From: Lasiodiplodia sp. COLG20
Lineage: Eukaryota > Ascomycota > Dothideomycetes > Botryosphaeriales > Botryosphaeriaceae
Direction: 5' to 3'
NCBI GenBank assembly: GCA_009801085.1
Contig: VNWV01000001.1
Coordinates: forward strand, 8,060,001 to 8,124,000
Length of the DNA stretch: 64,000 bases
The translations under genes and the position numbers were made by a program. Shown here one piece after another: positions 12,288 through 22,175 of the stretch. The notes beneath the pieces are model-generated. The model saw only the letters and a list, made by a program, of their open reading frames with translations, was not told where the DNA came from and made no database searches. Numbering within the stretch: the stretch's first letter is position 1; the number at the start of each line of letters is the position of its first letter.

Positions 12288-15200
12288 GTGGTGCTGCTGG
12301 TGCTGCCGGTGCTGCCGGTGCCGCCGGTGCCGCCGCCATCACCGCCTCCCAGCCCCAAGAACAAGCTGAGCCTGCACACGAATACCGCTCTGTTGTCAAG
12401 TCGGACGCGCATTCTGTGCCCTCGGAGAAGCCTAACAGCGATGCAGATGGCGTAACCCTTAACTCTAAGAGTTCTGTCGTGCACGTCAATGACGGCATCA
12501 ATGTTGCCCGCGCCGAGCATGACTTCCAGGAGCTGAGCCGCGAACTGTCCCGCCTGTCGCGTAGCCAGAGCAAGAAACACAAAGCCGGTGCAACAGACAT
12601 CGAGAAGGTCGCCAGCGTATCGGAGGAGAGTGATCAAGAACCTTTTGATCTCGAGGGTGTGCTCAGAGGACGGAGGGGAGAAGAGGAGGAAGCTGGAATC
12701 AAGTCCAAGAAGGTTGGCGTCATCTGGGAGGGACTGACCGTTCGCGGCATTGGTGGTGTGAAGAACTACGTCAAGGTAAGAGAAAACGCTATCTTGAGTG
12801 TTGACATAAGCTTATTCTACCCAGACTTTCCCGCAAGCTTTCGTTTCCTTTTTCAACGTCTACGAGACCGCCAAGAACATCATCGGTGTCGGCAAGAAAG
12901 GCCGTGAGTTCGATATCCTGAAGGATTTCCGTGGAGTGGCCAAGCCTGGCGAGATGGTTCTTGTCCTTGGTCGTCCTGGATCCGGTTGCACGAGTTTTCT
13001 CAAGGTTATTGCGAATCAGCGGTTCGGTTACACCAACGTTTCCGGTGAGGTCCTGTATGGACCTTTCGATGCTGCGACTTTCGAGAAGCGCTACCGTGGC
13101 GAGGCCGTGTACAACCAGGAGGATGATATCCATCACCCTACTCTCACTGTCGGCCAAACTCTCGACTTTGCCCTGGAGACGAAGGTTCCTGGTGCCCGCC
13201 CAGCCGGTCTCAGCAGACAGGACTTCAAGCAGAGGGTTATCGACATGCTGCTCAAGATGTTCAACATTGAGCACACGAAGAACACGATTGTCGGTAATCC
13301 GTTCGTTCGTGGTGTTTCCGGTGGTGAACGCAAGCGTGTCTCGATTGCTGAGATGATGATCACCAACGCCTGTATCTGCTCGTGGGACAACTCAACCCGT
13401 GGTCTCGATGCTTCCACCGCTCTCGATTACGCTAAATCTCTGCGGATTCTGACGGACATCCACCAAGTCACTACCTTTGTTTCGCTGTACCAGGCTTCCG
13501 AGTCCATTTACAAGGTCTTCGACAAGGTCATGGTTATTGACTCGGGTCGCTGCGTGTACTATGGTGCCGCAAACGAGGCTCGTGCTTACTTCGAGGGCCT
13601 TGGCTTCCTTGAGAAGCCTAGACAGACGACTCCCGACTACTTGACTGGCTGTACCGATCCGTTCGAGCGCGAGTTCAAGCCTGGACACAGCGCAGACAAT
13701 GTTCCCAGCACCCCCGAAGGTCTGGCTGAAGCGTACAAGAAGTCTGATATCGCTGCTCGCATAGACAAGGATATGGAGGAATACCGCGCAGTGATCAACC
13801 AAGAGAAGCAGACCTGGGATGACTTCCAGACTGCTGTTACTCAGAGCAAGAGGCATGCCTCCAAGCGCTCTGTCTACACGATTCCTTTCTACCTGCAGGT
13901 CTGGGCTCTTATGCGCCGTCAGTTCTTCCTCAAGTGGCAGGACAAGTTCTCTCTGACCGTCTCTTGGCTCACCTCCATCGTTGTCGCTATTATCCTCGGT
14001 ACCGTCTGGCTCAAGCTTCCTACGACCAGTGCTGGAGCTTTCACCCGTGGTGGTCTTCTGTTCATCTCTCTCCTGTTCAACGCATTCGAAGCTTTCTCTG
14101 AGCTGGCTTCTACTATGACAGGACGGCCAATCGTCAACAAGCACCGGGCCTACACTTTCCATCGTCCTTCCGCTCTTTGGATTGCTCAGATCATGGTCGA
14201 CACGGTCTTCGCAAGCGCGAAGATTTTGGTCTTCAGTATCATGGTGTACTTCATGTGCGGACTGGTCCTCGATGCTGGTGCCTTCTTCACCTTCGTGCTG
14301 GTCATTATCTCTGGCTACCTCTCCATGACGTTGTTCTTCCGTACTGTCGGATGTCTTTGCCCCGACTTTGACGTTGCTATCCGTCTTGCAGCTACGATCA
14401 TTACCTTCTTCGTCTTGACCTCAGGATATCTTATCCAGTGGCAGTCAGAGCAGGTCTGGCTTAGGTGGATCTTCTACATCAATGCTCTGGGTCTCGGCTT
14501 CTCTGCTCTCATGATGAACGAGTTCAAGCGTCTCACCCTCACTTGCGCGTCGGATTCCCTCGTACCCGCCGGTGGCGACTATAACGACATTGCCTATCAG
14601 TCTTGCACGCTCGCCGGTAGCACTCCAGGCACCGACCAGATCTCTGGTAGCGCCTACATTGAGCAGGGCTTTGCGTACAACCCTGACGATCTCTGGCGCA
14701 ACTGGGGTATCATGGTCGTCCTCATCGTCGGTTTCCTGGCTACGAATGCCCTGCTCGGCGAGCATATCAAATGGGGCGCAGGTGGAAAAACGGTCACTTT
14801 CTTTGCCAAGGAGAACTCTGAAACTAAGGAACTCAATGAGGAGCTCCAGCGCAAGAAGGACAAGAGGAACCGCAAGGAGGAAACAACTGGAGCTGGCGAC
14901 GGCCTCAAGATCACTTCCAAGTCGGTTCTCACTTGGGAGGACCTCTGTTACGATGTCCCGCACCCCACTGGTCAAGGTCAATTGCGCCTCCTCAACAACA
15001 TCTTCGGTTATGTCCAGCCTGGCAAGCTTACGGCCCTGATGGGAGCTTCGGGTGCAGGCAAGACTACTCTTTTGGATGTTCTTGCTGCGCGTAAGAACAT
15101 TGGCGTTATCAACGGCGAGAAACTCGTCGACGGCAAGCCTCCCGGTATCGCTTTCCAGCGTGGTACTGCCTATGCTGAGCAACTCGACGTCCACGAGCCC

Positions 15201-16883
15201 AGTCAGACTGTTCGTGAGGCTCTCCGTTTCTCTGCCGACCTGCGCCAGCCGTATGATGTCCCCCAGTCGGAGAAGTACGCGTATGTTGAGGAAGTCATTT
15301 CTCTTTTGGAAATGGAGGATATTGCCGATGCTATCATCGGCGATCCTGAAAACGGTCTTGCTGTTGAGCAGCGCAAGCGTGTCACCATTGGTGTCGAGCT
15401 TGCTGCCAAGCCCGAGCTGCTTCTCTTCCTCGACGAGCCCACTTCCGGTCTTGACTCCCAGAGTGCTTTCAACATTGTCCGTTTCCTGAGGAAGCTGGCT
15501 GCCGCTGGTCAGGCCATCCTGTGCACGATTCACCAGCCGAACTCGGCGCTGTTCGAGTCGTTTGACAGGCTTCTGCTGCTTCAGCGTGGTGGCCAGTGCG
15601 TTTACTTTGGCGATATTGGCAAAGATGCTCACGTCCTGCTTGAATATTTCCACAAGAACGGCGCCGACTGCCCTGCTGATCTCAACCCTGCCGAATGGAT
15701 GCTTGATGCCATTGGTGCCGGTCAAACCCCTCGCATTGGTAACAAGGACTGGGGTGACATCTGGAAGGACTCTGATGAATTCGCCAAGGTCAAGGAAAAC
15801 ATCATCCGCATGAAGCGCGAGCGCATCGAAGAAGTCGGCTCCGCCCCTGAGGTTGAGCAAAAGGAATACGCCACTCCGTTGTGGTACCAGATCAAGCGTG
15901 TCAACGCTCGCCAGCAGTTGTCCTACTGGCGCACGCCCAACTACGGCTTCACCCGCTTTTTCAACCACGTCGTCATCGCCCTCTTCACCGGTCTCGCCTT
16001 CCTGCAGCTTGATGATTCCCGCGCCTCGCTCCAGTACCGCGTCTTCGTCATCTTCCAGGTCACCGTTTTGCCCGCCCTCATCCTCGCCCAGATCGAGCCC
16101 AAGTACGCCATCTCGCGTATGATCTCCTTCCGCGAGCAATCTTCCAAGGCGTACAAGACGTTCCCCTTCGCGCTCTCGATGGTCCTTGCCGAAATGCCTT
16201 ACAGCGTGCTCTGCGCCGTGGGCTTCTTCCTCCCGCTCTACTACATTCCAGGCTTCCAGTCGGAATCGAGCCGTGCTGGCTACCAGTTCTTCATCATCCT
16301 CATTACCGAGGTCTTCTCGGTGACTCTGGGACAACTGATTGCGGCCATCACGCCCGACCCGTTCATCTCGGCGCACATCAACCCCTTCGTCATCATCGTC
16401 TTCGCCCTCTTCTGCGGTGTCACCATCCCCAAGCCGCAGATCCCTAAGTTCTGGCGCGCCTGGCTGTACCAGCTCGATCCCTTCACCCGCCTCATCGGCG
16501 GCATGCTCGTCACCGAGCTGCAAGGCCGCAGCGTCGAGTGCACGAGCGTCGAACTCAACCGCTTCAACTCGCCTGCCAACCAGACGTGCGGCGAGTACAT
16601 GTCGGGATATTTCGTTGCCGGTGGTCCCGGATACATTGTCAACAACCAGACCAGCGAGTGCGAGTACTGCGCGTACAGGGTCGGTGATGAGTTCTATCAG
16701 CCGCTCGGCTACGAATTCAGCAACCGCTGGAGGGATCTGGGCATCTTTGCTGCTTTTATTGGCAGCAATTTGATTCTGTTGTTCACTGCTGTAAGTTTCT
16801 ATGCTACCTTTGCTGTCTTGGCCATAGTCGATACTGACTTTTGATCCCTACAGGCTCGCTTCTTGAACTTTAACCGCCGTTAA
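11297..16883 (+). CDS. PDR/CDR-type (ABCG) ABC transporter with a very long repetitive N terminus
   Basis: This full-size plasma-membrane exporter has the reverse topology (NBD-TMD)2. Exons 11297-12775, 12825-16790 and 16854-16883 (introns of 49 and 63 bp) give 1825 codons (1824 aa), against about 1450-1550 for the family. The transporter proper begins near residue 475 (GVIWEGLTVRGIGG). NBD1 has the degenerate Walker A GRPGSGCTS (about residue 542), signature VSGGERKR (about 657) and Trp-Asp-Asn in place of the usual Walker B/Glu. NBD2 has a canonical Walker A GASGAGKTT (about 1233), a signature modified to VEQRKR and LFLDEPTSGLDS. This asymmetry is normal for PDR pumps. Two six-helix membrane domains follow the NBDs; the tail is ARFLNFNRR. 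Residues 1-470 are low-complexity (see the repeat entries). Substrates cannot be read from the sequence; drug or toxin efflux is the family's usual role. No biosynthetic backbone gene lies nearby. Confidence 0.94.
11372..11488 (+). repeat. 15-residue repeats at the transporter N terminus
   Basis: Within the ABC transporter, the motif LDPSxIQxxSQ recurs about every 15 codons (residues near 26, 41 and 56). A related LDPEQLQ lies at residue 4. The repeats are in frame and diverged. Confidence 0.75.
12007..12228 (+). repeat. 111-bp in-frame tandem duplication inside the transporter extension
   Basis: Two adjacent 37-codon units both encode GSTS(V/M)SVSARPDSQDAS followed by TTLHTANSAYFD. They are offset by exactly 111 bp (the AGCACATCC landmark is at 12041 and 12152). 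Differences are mainly silent third-base changes, so the duplication is not very recent and the protein sequence appears to be kept. Confidence 0.85.
12252..12345 (+). repeat. GCT/GCC microsatellite coding for an Ala/Gly tract
   Basis: A run of GCT, GGT and GCC codons encodes about 30 residues of Ala and Gly at residues about 319-350 of the ABC transporter, immediately after the 37-residue duplication. Such a tract is liable to length variation between strains. Confidence 0.85.
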
Positions 16884-17817
16884 AAGATCGTGAATACGTT
16901 CTATAGCGAGGAAGAAAATGTTCTTTTGATACTGAAATACTTTAATCACTTTACACGGCGTTTTCAGAACGAAAAACATCCACAGTTGTAGTCTGTGGTA
17001 GTTAGACGGGATAGATCTCGGATATCACTATTTATTGGTTCGTCCAAAAGCATCAAGATTGAGCTTCTGCGCCCGTTCGTGGTTTGCTCGTCTTCAGTGT
17101 TCTTTAGACAGCGCATGGGATACCCCGCGTTTGTTATTTTTGACCTGAGGGGTGAATGTCCCTCGGGATCCGTTTTGTACTTTTTGGTTGGGTGATGGAG
17201 ACACGTCTGATTACGATGAGATGGGCATGAGAGATGTTGGAAGGTTGAGAAAAACAGAAGTTTCTAGGTGGTAGAAATAATAAGCTTAATGCATGACGTC
17301 TGCCTCAACGTCCAAATCGATGGCAAAGAATATTTTCCATGTTAGAACTGTTCCATAATGAATCCCGCTTGAATCTACGAGAATTCTGCAAGCCAAACAA
17401 ATGAATCACCATTGACAAAACCTCAACGATTATTGAAAGACATCTTGTAGGCTTGAAACCTCCATTGCCTATCTCGGACGTCTTGGTAGATCACAGGCCG
17501 ACACGGCCAACGCTAAGAAGGAGAATGATTAGGTGGCTTTTCTAAGAATGTGTATACCGCATCAGCATTAAATAGAAGTATTGTGCACCTAGAGACAGGC
17601 GGGTAGGTGTTTTAAGAGTATTAATTAAGGATAGGAAAGAAGGTAATCAAATAGATTTAAATTCGGCAATCACTTGAAATATTTTCAAGCTTAACTGTCC
17701 TTACTGAAATTTTAGACAACAGCTACGGAATAGAGCTGATAGTTAAGCATACTATTTCGTAAGTGATGGAGCCATTGTCTTCTTGTGCGTAGCTTGCTTT
17801 TCAATGGATGTAGTACA
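16884..17817. other. 3' flank of the ABC transporter, AT-rich spacer
   Basis: There is no gene in these 930 bp. The last part (about 17240-17760) is visibly AT-rich compared with the genes around it. It leads up to the MITE copy at 17820. Confidence 0.45.
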
Positions 17818-17819
17818 TA

Positions 17820-18054
17820 CAGAGGGGTGCTGCAGCCGATGGCTAGCGCGAAGATAGCAGGGCTCTGGAACATAGCGTAACTAAGCCCCCAGCTCTACCT
17901 TAGAAGACTGACATATGTAAGCAGTTGAAGCTATCGTCTGGACGAGAATGTCGAATTAAAAATTCTACATACACGTCCGGACGATAGCTTCAACTACCCA
18001 TGATATAAGCAAAAAAACAAATCCACGCTAGCCATCGGCTGCGAGAGTGGACTG
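17820..18054 (-). mobile_element. 235-bp MITE, copy A
   Basis: This non-autonomous DNA-transposon-like element is flanked by TA on both sides (17818-17819 and 18055-18056). Its terminal inverted repeats read inward as CAG-A/T-GG/CC... then GCAGCCGATGGCTAGCG at each end. It encodes no protein. A central hairpin has two 22-bp arms (17923-17944 and 17974-17995, one mismatch) around a 29-bp loop (17945-17973). The outer arms match copy B (54717-54955) only in inverted orientation. TA target duplication and short TIRs fit a Tc1/mariner-type MITE (family knowledge); the transposase source is not in the window. Confidence 0.85.
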
Positions 18055-18056
18055 TA

Positions 18057-18517
18057 CGGTGAAACATGTTGGCCCTGCTGGTACAAGCTAATAAAAGCCG
18101 TGGACCCATACGTGCTTTCTATTTATGTCTACATGTTTGCATGCACATGACATGTGACTACGCAGGGCACCGGGTGAGGAAATATCACGGCATGTCGTCC
18201 GCAGCTGGACATTTATGCAAATTATGCCATACACATGCGGGCCCGCTTCCAGAAGGCAGTGAATGTAAATCCCGGGGCCCATAAAAGACCACTACTACAA
18301 TCACATGGCGAGCATTTCAACGAACGCTCCATCCTGCTCAAGTGACAAGCCTGCACGTCAGCTGCAACGAGGAACAAAACAAAACTATATCAACCGGCTC
18401 CCTCTTCCCATCCGATCGACACTTCTCATCTTCACACTCGTCGCGCAGCAACAGAAAAGCAAGCTTCGCCTTCCGGCCACGAAGGCAAACGGCCGGACCA
18501 CCAACCCAAGGCCAACC
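18057..18517. other. Upstream region of the single-pass membrane protein gene
   Basis: These 460 bp include an in-frame open stretch from 18305. A CATAAAAG TATA-like element lies near 18280. No other gene is visible. Confidence 0.35.
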
Positions 18518-19486
18518 ATGCGCCCGCCCAGGACCGCAACCGCAACCTCACCTTCCTCCTCCACGGTCGCGGCGACAACCACCACAGTCATGACCACCTC
18601 CGACCTCCCGTCCCTGCCATCCCCGCCCGGCTGGCTTCTCCCGTTCGCGATCATCACCTTCATCGTCGCGTTAACAGCCGCCGTCCTCGTCTACCACTTC
18701 ACCTTCCACCGCGGGCTCGACATCGAGCCGGAACTGCCCGCGCGCTCGCCCAGCGTCGTCCCTGCGGCCACCACCACCACCGCACCCGCTCAAGCGTACT
18801 CATTTTCTGAAGCGCCCAACCTCCACGCCAACGACAACCACCGCAGCAGCGCAACCGGGTCGGGCGTCCTGCCGTTCCGCGAGCCCAAGTCAATCTACGG
18901 TCATGGCGGCTATAAGAACCGCAGCATCAAGGCCCGCAAATACAAGACGCCGAAGAGCCGCATCCAGAAGATCTGGGAGGCGCGCATGAGGGCGAAGGCG
19001 AAGCGCGACGCAGAGGCCATGACGGCGGCGGCGGCGGCGGCCGGACACTACAAGTTCGCCCGCGACAGGGACGATTACGTGAGTCGGTTCGTCGACGAAC
19101 AGGCGAGCCTGCTGCCCCAGACGCCGGATCGGTGGGGTATCGATGAGGGAGGCGGATCGGCGGTTGAGATGAGGCTTCGGGGAAGAAGGCAGCAGGCTGA
19201 TGAGGTGGCGACGACTCATGCGAGGCGAGGCGGAAGGAAGAGGAGGCTGGAGGGTGACTTTGTGCCGACGCCGAATCAGGAACCTAGGGTGGCTTATGGC
19301 GGGGATGGCAAGAGGGACATGATGGCGGACGAGGGCGAAGACGGAGGAGGTAATGGCCTCCTGGAGAAGCTGAACTCGTTGTTTGAGCGATTGGTGGGAT
19401 ATTATGAAGATGACGGTGGTGAGGAGGAGCTGGTGTTTCCGATTACAGAAGAGGAGAGGGGTGGCGAGAGGGTTGGTTGGGAGTAA
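18518..19486 (+). CDS. Hypothetical single-pass membrane protein
   Basis: This is an intron-less frame of 323 codons from the ATG at 18518. The frame is open from 18305, but the extra upstream residues look like untranslated leader. A Thr/Ser-rich N terminus (about 35 residues) precedes one hydrophobic helix (WLLPFAIITFIVALTAAVLV, residues 39-58). A long, mostly charged tail follows: a basic block (KYKTPKSRIQKIWEARMRAK) next to a short Ala run, then Gly/Asp/Glu-rich C-terminal sequence with NGLLEKLNSLFERLVGYYE. No signal peptide cleavage site or enzymatic motif is obvious. The topology suggests a short exterior N terminus and a cytosolic tail (inference). I do not recognise the family. Confidence 0.6.
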   Translation: MRPPRTATATSPSSSTVAATTTTVMTTSDLPSLPSPPGWLLPFAIITFIVALTAAVLVYHFTFHRGLDIEPELPARSPSVVPAATTTTAPAQAYSFSEAPNLHANDNHRSSATGSGVLPFREPKSIYGHGGYKNRSIKARKYKTPKSRIQKIWEARMRAKAKRDAEAMTAAAAAAGHYKFARDRDDYVSRFVDEQASLLPQTPDRWGIDEGGGSAVEMRLRGRRQQADEVATTHARRGGRKRRLEGDFVPTPNQEPRVAYGGDGKRDMMADEGEDGGGNGLLEKLNSLFERLVGYYEDDGGEEELVFPITEEERGGERVGWE

Positions 19487-19882
19487 GATGGCTTGGACGA
19501 CCAGCCACGACTTCTATACTGGTAACAGATGCTGGTGTTCGGAGCAGCGCAACCAGTGCTCACGAAGCAGGTAAAGAGAAAAGATATGGAACTGGACACA
19601 AAAAGTATGGAAGCCAAGGGAAGAAAAAAAGTTCATGGAGGTCAAGAAAAAAAAAGACGAGGATCAGGAAAGGAAAAAAAAAGCATGAATGTGAAGGGAA
19701 AAAACGTGACGGCGATAATGGTCTGCAAGTAAAAGTAAACGCAGATGGGGATGCGGATCCTTACACTGTCTGGTTTCAGGGAGAGGTTTATCTCGAGGCT
19801 TCAGAGAATCTTTAACAACGGACTACCGAATGAACGGCCATGACTACGGCCTGCTCATTATTTACGGACAATGCACCTATGG
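19487..19882. other. Purine-rich spacer
   Basis: This segment follows the membrane-protein stop. It is strongly purine-rich, with several A tracts (about 19620-19700) that would read as Lys-rich peptide in any frame. I see no convincing gene. Confidence 0.35.
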
Positions 19883-20192
19883 ATGTCTTCCTCAGCCTCA
19901 CATGCCCTCACACTGGCATCATCAGTCGCGAGAATTATCTCAGTACCCTTGGATGGGAGCTTTTCAATAACGGTAACGGCTGGAAGCTGCACCGTCGCCT
20001 CATACCAATGCTGGCTCTCTCAAATTCCAGTTCATTATTCGCGATGGAGATGACTACCTCACCACCACGCTTTCGGTCGACGACACGGTGGAGTTTGTTC
20101 GCGGTCGTGGCTATGGCATTCTGACTCAGGCCTTTTATAACTACCTTGATAGAGAGAAATTCAGTATTACAAATGAGGTTTCGAAACATTGA
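19883..20192 (+). pseudogene. Small coding-like segment: small gene with one intron, or a frameshifted relic
   Basis: Bases 20031-20192 read as well-chosen fungal codons (IIRDGDDYLTTTLSVDD, then VEFVRGRGYGILTQAFYNYL, TGA at 20190). Upstream, from the ATG at 19883, another frame reads MSSSASHALTLASSVARI and then PLDGSFSITVTAGSCTVASYQ. The two frames can be joined in two ways. One is a 58-bp GTAACG..CCAG intron (19973-20030), giving 83 aa. The other assumes a single-base indel near 20010, which keeps NAGSLKFQF between them and reads as one continuous protein. I cannot decide which from sequence alone. No family is recognised. Confidence 0.35.
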
Positions 20193-20489
20193 GGATGGCA
20201 GCAGCTCAGACTGCGGTCGTTGGTGTAGAAGAAAAAGACAGTCGTCGTCGGGCGTTGTAGGCGCGCGAATAAGCGCTAGTCATGGATAGGTAAAAATGCC
20301 AAGATGACAGTTCTCGGGGTGGAGCGGGAATGATCGGGACGAAAGCCCGGACCCTTGCTCCGGCGCGTCACCGAGCCCCAAAAGTTCTCCAGACTCGCCG
20401 CCGCGACAATCGCAAGCTTACCCTGTCGTGCGCTCCCATTCACAACTCACCACCAATTTATCCACCAACCCGCCGATCCCACCGCGACA

Positions 20490-21304
20490 ATGAGCTTCCC
20501 AGGAATGATGCCGGGCGGTCGCCCCATGGGCGCCGGTATGCCCGGCCAGAACCCTCAGGGCATGAGCGAGCAAGAGCAGGCCATGGTCAAGGCGGTTCGT
20601 ACACTTTTCCCCTTCGTCTTTTCAAGACCTCTCCCCTTATACTTGCACCTTGCGTTGCGCTTCATCGCGCTCCCATATGCGACTCGCGATTCGCAAAGAT
20701 CATTGCTGACATGTGCTCTTCCTACCTTTCTAGATGCAAGCAGGCATGGAGTCCTGCGCAACCAAGCTCGTCATGTCCGGCGTAGCAGGCGCCGGTATGG
20801 GTGCTGTCTTCGGTCTCTTCATGTCCAGCGTACGTCAATCCTACCGACTCCTCTCCGTCCTCCATCTCTCCTTCGAGCCATCAGCGCCGGCACCTACATC
20901 TCCCTCCACCTGACATGACCGCCCCGCTGACACAAGGGAAATCACAATAGATGCGTTACGATACTCCCCTCACCCCCCAAGGTGCCGAAATTGCCAAGCT
21001 GCCCCTCCGCCAACAACTGCGTGCTGGCTTCAAAGAGATGGGCCGCGCCTCATACAGCTCAGGAAAGAACTTTGGTCTCATCGGCGCCATCTTCTCCGGC
21101 ACTGAATGTGCCATCGAGGGCCTTCGCGCCAAGAACGACCTCATGAACGGTGTCGCCGCCGGCTGCATCACTGGTGGCGCTCTTGCGGCTAAGGCCGGCC
21201 CCCAAGCTACGGCCGTGGGCTGTGCAGGTTTCGCAGCCTTCTCGGCCGCCATCGATTATTACATGAAGTTGCCGCCGGATGAGACGAAGAACCCGGTGAT
21301 TTGA
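20490..21304 (+). CDS. TIM22: Mitochondrial inner-membrane translocase subunit Tim22
   Basis: This is the channel-forming subunit of the TIM22 carrier translocase, which inserts multi-spanning carriers into the mitochondrial inner membrane. Exons 20490-20594, 20734-20829 and 20951-21304 (introns of 139 and 121 bp) give 185 codons (184 aa), the family's usual length. The Gly/Met-rich N terminus is followed by the Tim17/22/23 fold: the first membrane segment with a Gly-x-x-x-Gly pattern ([16 protein letters not shown]), the conserved [21 protein letters not shown] block and the [19 protein letters not shown] repeat of small residues. Two Cys (in MESCATK and GTECAIE) match the disulfide pair reported for Tim22. 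Confidence 0.95.
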
Positions 21305-22175
21305 GGCGCTAAAAGGGAAATGATAGCATATGAGATTTGAGGAATTGAAGGCCCTGCGATTTGAGGGGTCCTTGGGAATATGCGTGAGCATTTGCTAGAG
21401 GGATGGGGACTCTTTTTTCAAGAAAGTGAAAGAGTAAAGGCGTTCCGGCAGCATTGGGAAGACATGGCACACGGCGTTCATGAAAGATGGGGAAAAGAGA
21501 GCATTTGTAACAAAGACGACGGGTTGTATTAGTACATACTGAATGAGAATCGACACTCAGTTATTTCCATCTGATTACACTGAAGGACTGGGAGCCTGCA
21601 ATCAAGCCTAAACCATCAATGTGAACCATGACCATGTACCATACCCATTAAAATGCAGTTTATGGTAGATATATAACCTTGTACGTCATTTCAGGCAATC
21701 GCGTCTTACAAGCTCTCAAGTTGCTTTCTTCAACATGAATCATGATGTCTTTAGGTCTCGTCTTGCATCTGCATCGTAGCAATCATTGCTTCTTGTCCAG
21801 CCGGCAAGCATTCATAACCAATCCAAGAGAAGGAACTAAGAATGCTCAAATGATCACGAGATTCCAGAGCCCCATTGTGAAAGTCCAGCATACGAATCGG
21901 GGTCACGTTGTTTGCCAAATGAAACACCTGGCGAGCAAGTAGCTCGGTCTCGGAAGGCAATTACATATGATAAAGGCAGGAGAGATAGATGGATGGGGCC
22001 AGAGTTCAGAAACACCAACAAACCTGGGAAGCAAGGAAGCCCACTTGCCCAGTATCAGCCGTGCTCGATCTCCAAAAATAATTCATGGATTTCATTCATG
22101 GAGTGATAGTCAACGCGACAGCTTATAGCCCTGTTGGTCGATTTGATTTCCCATAGTCCCAGTCCAAAAGGGAGG
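21305..22175. other. Convergent spacer between TIM22 and SEN2
   Basis: This 870-bp region holds two 3' ends facing each other. It is AT-richer than the genes, with only short ORFs and no recognisable element. Confidence 0.45.

Noticed and set aside
14445..16523. 692-codon open frame on the minus strand inside the ABC transporter
   Set aside because: It is antisense to a clear transporter exon and lacks family motifs. Long antisense frames arise from the codon bias of the sense gene.
11297..16883. Secondary-metabolite cluster around the ABC transporter
   Set aside because: No PKS, NRPS, terpene synthase, P450 or pathway regulator lies next to it; the neighbours are housekeeping genes.
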